This document shows, piece after piece, positions 47,024 through 64,000 of a stretch of DNA of 64,000 bases; positions within the stretch are counted from its first letter, which is position 1; every line of letters begins with the position of its first letter. Under the pieces are notes generated by a model. That model did no database searches. It was not told the origin of the DNA and saw nothing but the letters and a program-made list of their open reading frames with translations. The stretch is taken from contig NC_086362.1 of NCBI RefSeq assembly GCF_036324505.1, positions 10,103,043-10,167,042 of the forward strand, given 5' to 3'. Source of the stretch: Eleginops maclovinus. Its lineage: Eukaryota; Chordata; Actinopteri; Perciformes; Eleginopidae. The position numbers and the translations under genes are program-made.

Positions 47024-48088
47024 TGAGGTTCAGAAGAGCAGAAAAATAGGGGGAAGGGCACGAGGGACATACTTGTGCTAAGCGAAACAGAAGAAGTACC
47101 ATTGTGCTTCTGAACACATTCAGCAAATCATTTAGTTATTTTCAGTTGTAAATAAGTCTGAGTGTCTAAGGAATTGGAACAGGACTACTGCAATGACAAA
47201 ATGAAAACTTGACCTCCATGAGTTAAAATGTTTATGTTGATTTCTTTACTTATTGAGCTTTATGTTTTTAAGTGGATCTAGGCATTTGTTGAACTCTTGG
47301 CCCCGTTTTACTAAGGCTTCATCTGGTTAGTCTGTCATGTATCACAGTTCGAGCAGTCTTTGCGATGTATTTATCACGAGTGCTACTTCACCTCTCTGAT
47401 TTGAAAACATCTTGAAGTACTTATCAAAACTTTAAAATGCAAATGACCAAATCCATGTGGTTTCAATAGAAACTCTTGGCTGTTGAGCTGCATTAGTTAA
47501 TTTTAAGCTGTATAAAGATTTGGTTTGGATCTTGCTGAAAGTGACTGAAGAAACTTTGTATGGGCAGCTAAGTGTCCATCCTGATTGGTGTGTTGTGTGT
47601 GTGTGTTTGAGTAATTTTACAATAGTTTACTTTTTGAGGATCAAATGGTTATTTATTATAGCAGTCGTCAAAGCTAGATTTTTACTGTTATAACATGATA
47701 TAAAAGATATGAGATGTTGTGAGGCTAAACATGAGACTTCAGTCTGCACTGTTTACTGATGTATTATGAAATAAAAATGCATTCAGATAAAAGCTTGGAT
47801 TCTCTGGAATACAGGATTTGAAAAGGAAGATGAAGTAAGAAGTACGACGTTATCATGAAAGCAGTTATCAGTTGAATGATAAAAGATCAGAGCATGAGCT
47901 AAATAATTAGTGTTGTCAGATCCAGATCTTTCTTTTTGTGGCCACTCCCCTCTGCTTTGAGCTCGTTTGTTTTCTTCCAGTACTGTGGTCCCAGTGCTCT
48001 GTTTTTTCTTCTTTCTGTGTGCTTATATAGAAACTGTAAACAGATGTATGTAACTTAATGCCCCTAGAAAAAATTATACATCTAACAT
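47024..48088 (+). repeat. Left copy (A) of a 1-kb direct repeat flanking the BEL/Pao element
   Basis: Matches 52786-53810 in the same orientation. From TATCACGAGTGCTACTTCAC onwards the two are nearly identical, with a few SNPs and small indels such as a GT microsatellite length difference. Similarity stops right after TCTAACATT, where BEL/Pao leader sequence begins. Confidence 0.85.
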
Positions 48089-48737
48089 TTTTGTGTTGCC
48101 TCTCCAGGCATTTAATATTATTACATTTATTTCTTAAATAATTACTTTACAGTTTAAATTAGCTAATGTAAAAATTAATATTATTTTGTTGTTTTAGTTT
48201 TTGCGACGACGTCACTTCCGGTTTAGTCACTTCCGGTTCAGTCTCTTCCGGCGATCTTCCTGTTGAACTTAGCTGGGTAGAAAGAATGGCCGACATGTGC
48301 ATCGGAACATAATCAATCAGCATCCACTTGGAGGCATCAGAGTGGCAATGCCGTGAGTTGTTTGAATGTTAAAGGACATGTTGAAGATGTTATATTATGA
48401 TGGATTTAGTTCGAAAAACTGTTTGATGTGTTGTATACAAGCTAAAAAGTGATGCAATTGTCAATCAGAATGCCTCATTTCAGTATTGGACAGTTTCTGT
48501 TGTTATTTATAACTATGCATAACGTGATGTTAGTCATAAGGTTGTCATAAATAGACACAATATTTTTGTATTATTGTATTTGCAGTTTTCACCGTCTGTT
48601 GATGAAGAAGTGAAAGTAAAAGGTCAAGCTTACTACGACTTTGTCTCATTGGCTACGGTTTAACTCAGTGTTTAGTCAGAGTTTCGACACACTGCACGAG
48701 AACACTACAGTGAAAAGGCAGCATTGGATGTTTTGAA
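48089..48737 (+). mobile_element. BEL/Pao 5' region (putative LTR and leader)
   Basis: The junction with the flank is at about 48089, followed by TGTGTTGCCTCTCC, a possible LTR start. CACTTCCGGTTTAGTCACTT and related GC-box/ETS-like repeats follow at about 48210-48260. A GT-AG intron-like stretch runs from about 48352 (CCGTGAGTTG) to about 48585 (ATTTGCAG). The LTR end and primer-binding site could not be fixed. Confidence 0.5.
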
Positions 48738-51700
48738 GTGGTCGCGATGGCAACAAGCAACAGGTCGGCTGTCGGCAGTGCTAGGAGCAGCAAAACATCA
48801 GCATCATCAGTAAGGGCAGCCCATGCTCGGGCTGAAGCAGAAGCAGCAAAGGTGAGAGCTTCATATGCCAGCCAGGAGGCTAAGCTAAAATTGGAAAAGG
48901 CTGCTAGAGAAGCAGAAAGAGCTACTAGAGACGCTCAAAATAAATTGGAAACTATAAGGTTAGACACAGAGTTGGAAGTGCTAACCCTTCATAGAGAAGC
49001 TGACGCAGCCATAGTGACAGCTCGAGTGTTGGAAGACGCAGAGGCGATGCAGTCTGTTATCGAAGACGGGAAATCTGAATCCGAAAAGGGGAAAATCGAA
49101 CGCACCAGTGAATACGTTCTATCCCAGATCAGCCTTAAAAATCGTTCTCCTTCCTCACCCTTACCCGTTGCTCCCTCACTCAAAGCAAGGTCACATGACA
49201 GCTTCATATCATGGCATCCACCTGTGGAAGACGATTCACAATTACAACCTGTCAGCAGGGAAAATGCAGACATCAATCAACCGTCTCCACCAGAATTATT
49301 TGACCCAACTAAAACTGAAACAAAGGCTAAGGTTAGTAGAGCCAACCCCACCATGAATGCTCATGCTCCGTCGTATACTCCACGACATTTCCCTCAAACT
49401 GGCACACCCACGTCCAATTTAGGGGAGCCTTTGGCACAGTATTTGGTACGAAGAGACCTTGTGACTTCAGGGCTGTACCAGTTTGATGACAAGCCCGAGA
49501 ATTATCGTGCATGGTACTCCTCCTTCTCAAGTTCAGCCAACGAAGTCAACCTAACAGCAACCCAACAGTTGGACCTCATGACCAAATGGCTTGGAAAAGA
49601 ATCTAGTGAACAGGTTAAACGCATGCGATCGGTGCATGTCAACAACCCCAATCTGGCTCTAGACAAAGCATGGGAACGGTTGCGTGAATCTTATGCTGCC
49701 CCCGAAGTCATCGAAAAGTCAATGTTCCAGCGCCTGGACAACTTTCCTAAGATTTCAGCCAAGGATCACTTGAAGTTACGTGAGCTTGGGGATCTACTTG
49801 CAGAGATCCAAGGTGCTAAAGAAGATGGATATCTGACCGGCTTGTCCTATCTGGACACCTCTCGCGGGATAGGACCAATCGTGGACAAACTCCCTTACGG
49901 GCTTCAGGAGAAGTGGGTGTCCGCAGGGTCACGGTACAAAGAAGGAAGCGACGGGCGTTTCCCCCCCTTCGAGTATTTTTGCAACTTTGTTAGCTACGAG
50001 GCAAAAAAGCGTAGCGACCCTAGCTTCATTCATCAAGGCAGCACCACAACACCCACCAAACCTGACAAACCATTTTCACGGAACTTTAACACCAACAAAC
50101 CCATCTCAGTGCACAAAACGGATCTTTCCACAACCAACGACCCTTACAAGAACTGCCCGTTACATAACAAACCCCATCCCCTTAAAAGGTGTAGAACATT
50201 CAGGAATAAACTCCTCGATGATAGAAAGGCCTTCCTCAGAGAGAAAGGAATATGTTTTAAGTGTTGCGCCTCCATCTCTCACCTTGCCAAAGACTGCAGG
50301 TTCTCTGTGAAGTGCTTTGAATGCAACAGCACCAGTCATGATACAGCCATGCACCCTGGCCCACCTCCTCAAACCGTCAAGGCTCCTTCACCGTCACGAG
50401 AGTACGGCGGGGAGGGAGAAGACGATCCCGACATTGCTGTCGTTGGAGCAAGCTGCACAGAAGTTTGCAGTCCAGGCCAGTGGAGCCGCTCATGCTCAAA
50501 GATGTGTCTCGCAAAGCTTTACCCCAAGGGTTCAAAGGACATGGCCATCAAAGCCTATGTGATCCTGGATGACCAGAGCAATCGCTCATTAGCAAGACCA
50601 GAGTTCTTCAAGCTGTTCAGTGTGAAGAGCAAACCATTCCCGTACCATCTCAGAACTTGCTCCGGCATCATAGAAACATCCGGCAAGAGGGCAGAAGGAT
50701 TCGAAATCGAGTCACTGGATGGCACAGTGCTCATTTCTCTCCCACCACTCATTGAGTGTCATGAGATCCCGAATAATCGGTCTGAGATTCCAACACCGAA
50801 AGCTGTTCTTCATCAGCCTCATCTCCATCACATTGCCGAGCACATCCCTGAACTGGACCCAGAGGCAGAAATACTACTGCTGCTCGGAAGAGATGTCCTT
50901 AGGGCACACAAGGTAAGGCAGCAGGTCAACGGACCGCATAATGCCCCCTTTGCCCAACGTCTGGATTTAGGTTGGGTAGTGATAGGAGAAGTGTGCTTGG
51001 GTAATGTACATAAACCAACAGTCAACACGTTCAAGACAAACGTGCTAGACAGCGGTCGCCACTCAATCTTTCAACCCTGTACAAGCTTCATGCATGTCAA
51101 GGAGACGCCCCGTAGCCTTAACAGGTCTGGTACAGCACCAGAGAGTATGCTAGGACAGACAGTGTTCAACCGTACTGGGAACGACAACAAACCTGCTCCA
51201 TCAGTGGAAGACACCATCTTCATGAAGATAATGGACACAAACGTCTACAGAGACGAAGCTAACAGTTGGGTCGCCCCACTGCCCTTCAGAGAACTACGCC
51301 AGCCTTTACCAAATAACAAAGGGCAGGCAGTCAATCGGTTCGCATCCTTGCAACGAACCTTGAAAAGAAAACCAGAAATGGAAGAACAGTACGTGACATT
51401 CATGAAGAAGATATTTGCAAATGGACATGCAGAGGAAGCACCATCGCTGACAGAAGGGGAGGAGTGCTGGTATCTCCCAACGTTTGGGGTTTATCACCCA
51501 CAGAAACCCAATCAGATCAGGGTTGTCTTTGATTCCAGTGCCCAGTACTCCGGCGTCTCCCTCAATGACGTGCTCCTCACTGGACCCGATCTCAACAACT
51601 CCCTCCTTGGAGTGCTTTTACGCTTCCGGAAAGAGAGGGTTGCAATTCTTGCAGACATCCAACAGATGTTTCATTGTTTCTTAGTGCACGAAAACCATCG

Positions 51701-52790
51701 CAACTTCCTCCGGTTTTTGTGGTATAAGGACAGTGATGTGAACAAGGAAGTTGTTGAGTACCGGATGAAGGTCCACGTCTTTGGCAACTCACCATCTCCT
51801 GCTGTTGCAACTTATGGGCTACGAAGAGCCATAAGAGAGGGCTCACGAGAGCATGGAGCCGATACTGTCGCGTTTGTAGAAAGACACTTCTACGTGGATG
51901 ATGGCCTAATATCCCTACCATCTGAAGCCAAAGCCATCGACCTCCTCCAGCGAACACAGGCCTCTCTCGCAGAATCAAACCTGCACTTGCACAAGTTCGT
52001 ATCAAACAGTCCAGAAGTCACAGAGGCTTTTCCACTGGAAGATTGTGCTCCAGTCGTCAAAGACCTGGATTTAAGTGGAGAAACTGCACCCACACAACGG
52101 AGCTTAGGTCTACTGTGGGAGATCACGTCTGACACGTTCACCTACTCTGCATCAACCGTGGATAAACCATTCACTCGACGTGGAGTCCTATCCACAGTCA
52201 ACAGTATTTTTGATCCCCTGGGTCTACTGGCACCTGTCACGATCCAGGGAAGAGCCCTCCTTAGAGAGCTTACCTCTGAACTATCTGACTGGGAATTCAA
52301 CCCTCCGCACGCCTCTCATATGGGAGGTTCCTGGGAGCGTATGATCGGCGTTGCCAGAAGAATCCTCGATTCAATGTTTCAACGGCAAAACACTCGCTTG
52401 ACCCATGAAGTGCTATGCACACTAATGGCGGAGGTCATAGCGATCATGAATGCACGCCCACTCTTACCTGTGTCTACGGATCCCGAGAAGCCCTTCATAC
52501 TTTCTCCATCCATGATCCTCACACAAAAGTCGGGGGTTCCACCTCCCCCCGGAGACTTTTCCGACAAAGACCTGTACACAAAACAATGGAGGCAAGTCCA
52601 GGCCCTTGCAAACCAGTTCTGGACCCGCTGGAGTCGAGAATACCTACCTTCGTTGCAGCACAGACAGAAGTGGACAGTGCCCCGAAGAAACCTTCAGGTT
52701 GGAGATCTGGTTCTGCTCAGGGACAAGCAGGCCGCTCGCAACTATTGGCCTATGGCCAGAGTCAATGCACTGTCAGGCCTGGAAAGATGA
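48738..52790 (+). mobile_element. BEL/Pao retrotransposon polyprotein, internally deleted
   Basis: One open frame of 1350 codons. In order: an Ala/Glu/Arg coiled coil (residues about 25-110), a Gag region (about 230-440), Cys/His knuckles (CFKCCASISHLAKDC, CFECNSTSHDTAMH, about 505-540), an aspartic protease (YVILDDQSNRSL, about 604) and reverse transcriptase (VVFDSSAQYSGVSLNDVLL, ADIQQMFHCF, catalytic FYVDDG about 1049). RT runs to ELTSELSDW at about 1185 and is followed directly by EFNPPHASHMGGSWERMI, the end of the integrase core, and the DUF5641-like C-terminus (RRNLQVGDLVLLRD). RNase H and most of the integrase are missing, yet the frame is kept. The last residues leave the family pattern where the repeated flank begins, so the 3' end is truncated and no 3' LTR is seen. 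Confidence 0.9.
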
Positions 52791-53810
52791 GTTCAGAGAG
52801 CAGGAAAAAATAGGGAAGGCAAGGAAATACTTGTGCTAAGCGAACAGAGAAGTACATTGTTGCTTTCTAAACACATTCAGACAAATCATTTAGTATTTTC
52901 AGTTGTAATAGTCTGATGTCTAGCGGAATGTGGACAGGACTCTGCAATGGACAAATGAAACTTACCTCCATTTAATGTTTTGTTGATTCTTTATTATTGA
53001 GCTTATGTTTTTAAAGGATCTAGGATTTAGTTGAACTCTTAGACACCATTTTATAAGCTTATTTTGTCTGTATGTATACGTTCTGAGACAGTCCTTTCGA
53101 GTGTTTATCACGAGTGCTACTTCACCTCTCTGATTTGAAAACATCTTGAAGTACTTATCAAAACTTTAAAATGCAAATGACCAATCCATGTGGTTTCAAT
53201 AGAAACTCTTGGGTGTTGAGCTGCATTAGTTAATTTTAGGCTGTATAAAGATTTGGTTTGGATCTTGCTGAAAGTGACTGAAGAAACTTTGTATGGGCAG
53301 CTAAGTGTCCATCCTGATTGGTGTGTGTGTGTGTTTGAGTAATTTTACAATAGTTTACTTTTTGAGGATCAAATGGTTATTTATTATAGCAGTCGTCAAA
53401 GCTAGATTTTTACTGTTATAACATGATATAAAAGATATGAGATGTTGTGAGGCTAAACATGAGACTTCAGTCTGCACTGTTTACTGATGTATTATGAAAT
53501 AAAAATGCATTCAGATAAAAGCTTGGATTCTCTGGAATACAGGATTTGAAAAGGAAGATGAAGTAAGAAGTTATCATGAAAGCAGTTATCAGTTGAATGA
53601 TAAAAGATCAGAGCATGAACTAAATATTAGTGTTGTCGGATCCAGATCTTTTTTTTTGTGGCCACTCCCCTCTGCTTTGAGCTCGTTTGTTTTCTTCCAG
53701 TACTGTGGTCCCAGTGCTCTGTTTTTTCTTCTTTCTGTGTGCTTATATAGAAACTGTAAACAGATGTATGTAACTTAATGCCCCTACAAATAATTGTACG
53801 TCTAACATTA
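52786..53810 (+). repeat. Right copy (A') of the 1-kb direct repeat
   Basis: Same orientation as 47024-48088. The first 300 bases are full of single-base losses relative to copy A; after about 53105 the match is near perfect. It ends after TCTAACATT and continues into AGTTTTGATGTC, the probable undisturbed continuation of the site where the element sits in copy A. Confidence 0.85.
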
Positions 53811-54600
53811 GTTTTGATGTCAACATGCAGCGTGATGGTTTAATGTAAAAGGTAAGGAACCCATTTAGATTAGTATATGGACTTGTCATTCATTGAATGT
53901 GTTTTATTTATTTATTATTTCCCTGTTGGCAAAAAAGAAGAAGTCTTGGTGTCTATCTTGGCTTCTATGTCACTGCTCTCAGGAGTTTGCATGAAATCCC
54001 CTTTGGGGAACTTGTCACTACAATTAGATAGTCACTTAATAATCTTTCTCCTCATGCTCAGCAAAAGCAGCATAAACATACTTCAAAGTATTCTTCAACA
54101 TGATAACAACCATATGGTGTTGATGAGACTGCTTTTTTGTGGAGGGAAAACAGTTCACCCTGATCATCACCTGACTGCCAGAGGGTAGACGGAAAGGTGG
54201 TCTTCAGGTGTGGATTGAAGCAGGATTTCCTTGTGTCCGTCCAGAAATGCTCTGTCCTTCTGCTACCCCTGTGGCCCATAACTTGACTTCATACAATTCT
54301 GATTATTATGACCTTACAATTATCTGTAACTCTTTATTATTTAAATAGTATGTAAAGTAACATGTGATGTACAATGATTTGTATTTATGTTTCTTTTAAC
54401 TGCACCCAAGAAAAGTCTTTATCCTCGGTTTAAAAACAACATACTATACTATAGTATAGTGTTTTTGGCATTTGTAGACAAGCAGCAGTGCTTGCTGAAG
54501 GATGGACAGGAATCTCTCCTAAAAACAATCCATCTTTGAGAAAAAGCTGAAATGACTTTCATCCCTCTTCAGCATTTGTGGTCAGTAGTAAAATTCACAT
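53811..54600. other. Intergenic, no gene recognised
   Basis: ORFs at 53877-54279 lie on opposite strands over the same bases and have no recognised motif. Confidence 0.45.
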
Positions 54601-56198
54601 AAAACTAAACATTTACACAGAATACATACATAGTGCCATCATTAAACCCCTCAAAGCAGACAAGACAAAAAAAAAAGAAACTGGGTATCAAATGTGAAAT
54701 AACTATTTCATATGGTAAAAAAGAAAGACGTCCCCCAATCATTTCTGGATTTATCAAAAAGCATTTTTTATTAATAGTCATTGTAATGTCACACAAATTC
54801 ACAAGTGTTTAAGACATGTCTGGCTCAGTTTGGTGTGTGTGTGTCTGTGAATTCTCTAAACAGTGCAGTTATAAATAAATGACCACAAAGAGAAGAAAAG
54901 GTAAGGTAATATTGCAACAGTAAAAATAGAATTCTCATTTTAAGAAGATAAAAAGAAAGAGTTGTTCAAATTGAACATTTAGCACCATCTATCCCGTTAT
55001 CATATTCAACAGATAATATCATAAAATCTTGTCTAAAAGCCCCCTACATAATAAAAAAAAAAGACCATTTCTAAAAACAATTTGGAAAAAAATGTTTTTC
55101 CTCAACGAGCATACAAACACAGCATTCCATTAGTCATCTTCTCTACGTGAGCAGTGTGCCTATTGTCTACAGGAAAGGTGGTGTTATTTTCAGGATAAAG
55201 ATATTATATAATATATACCAAGAGAAAAAGGCAGGAGTCATTAGAGGCAAGCACCAGACAAACAGCAACCTCCACTCCTGTGGACACACAACCCCCATGT
55301 TTCAATTCTTACAGAGGAATCGGTCACCATAAAAAATATCAACCTTGTACAACCCTATTAAAAAAGGGAGAACATTAATATCCAATAAATAGAGAAAACA
55401 TTTTAAATTAAATGTACAATGCCAAAAAAGAAAATAAATCCAAAGTCTGCAAATTGGAACAAAAACAATCAGAAGTAAAAAAACACACAACACCAGATGG
55501 TAATGAGTTTTGTCTTTCTTCAAAGAGTATCCATACAGAAAATAAAAAAGACCTGACGGGTGATTGAGGAAATACAAACACAAGATTTACAATACATACA
55601 AGAATCTGAAAGACAAAATGAAATCCCCACCCAAAACAACTGAAGTCGTTAAAACCCGTATGTTTTGAAGCATTCCAAACATTTGTATTTTTTAAAATTC
55701 TTAATGCTTTAGAAAAATGTTCATATCTTTATTATTAGTATTTGTCATTTTCTCTCTTTTCTAAATACAAGGCCAATGTGGTATATATCTAGGCTGATCT
55801 AGTTTTAGAAAACAACATAACAATAAATTATTTAAAAAAAGACAGCACCCCACAAAAATTGCAAACAGCATGTACAAATTTCAGTATTCAATACAACAAC
55901 AGAAACGCACCAACTCAACTACCCTCCGCAGTTTGTTCAACGGCAGCACCAACTGCCCCCTGGTTCTGTTACCAGGGTGTCTGGTTAAAAGCACCATCTG
56001 AGAGTAAACTGGTATTTTATTGGCGGCGTGGTATTTCTTTTTGTAAACAGTAATGATGAGTAAACTTATTCAACTGGCTGTTCGGCAAGTAGTAGCAAAA
56101 ATGAAAGGGTAAGTTGAAAACCAAAGTGAACCTGTGTCTTTTTTCCTGGCTTGCAGGAGTTTTGGTTATGGCTGAGGAGACGCAGGAGATGATCTCTG
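54600..56198 (-). other. kdm6b: Probable kdm6b 3' UTR
   Basis: AT-rich sequence following the kdm6b stop codon on the minus strand, with several AATAAA hexamers on that strand (near 56014, 55727 and 54767). The length is inferred, and the left end may be any of these signals. Confidence 0.45.

Positions 56199-64000
<7,802 letters not shown>

Noticed and set aside
47024..48088. Copy A as the 5' LTR of the BEL/Pao element
   Set aside because: It does not start TG or end CA, 650 bases of leader-like sequence with its own promoter-like motifs follow it, and A' continues past the breakpoint into unrelated sequence. Kept as an alternative within the finding.

Overview
The window is vertebrate, almost certainly teleost fish. 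It has GT-AG introns, fish-type LINE, hAT and BEL/Pao elements, vertebrate U1 and U2 snRNA genes, and a tmem88-kdm6b gene pair that is also adjacent in mammals. No bacterial or viral operon is present.

Layout. (1) Positions 1-38489 hold a tandem array of spliceosomal RNA genes. Three units (1-11434, about 20628-33036 and 33037-38489) share the order U2, a U1-flank relic with no gene, U1a, U1b. Units 1 and 2 then carry the same decayed LINE, which is itself interrupted by a second, reversed LINE tail. Unit 1 has a hAT insertion (7564-9945) that is absent from unit 2. Unit 2 has a different hAT (30191-32730) with perfect 8-bp target duplications and a transposase broken by one in-frame TAG. (2) A 500-N gap (11435-11934) separates unit 1 from about 8.7 kb of unrelated sequence. 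That sequence carries a calcium-binding-protein (CaBP) family gene on the minus strand with several frame breaks, a hAT C-terminal fragment and a LINE fragment. (3) From 38490 the sequence is single copy: tmem88 in two coding exons on the minus strand, ending in the KVWV PDZ ligand, and then kdm6b on the minus strand from 56199 past the right edge. Between them are a 475-bp hAT-type MITE, a LINE tail, and a BEL/Pao polyprotein ORF of 1350 codons. An in-frame deletion in that ORF has joined reverse transcriptase to the integrase C-terminus.

How the parts work together. The nine snRNA genes share a promoter grammar that can be read by eye. TGAGTRA starts at -55 in eight copies and at -54 in the ninth, where an upstream base is missing. 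All six U1 genes also have an Oct-like plus ZNF143-like distal element near -200. kdm6b encodes an H3K27 demethylase; all of its downstream exons could be placed with consistent phases. tmem88 encodes a Dishevelled-binding Wnt regulator.

Sequence quality matters in this window. Positions 9360-11434 are a visibly corrupted copy of 27938-29570. Unit 2 shows homopolymer shortening. The BEL/Pao element is followed by a second, partly corrupted copy of its own left flank. Several apparent frameshifts (CaBP gene, kdm6b proline tract) may therefore be assembly errors and not biology.
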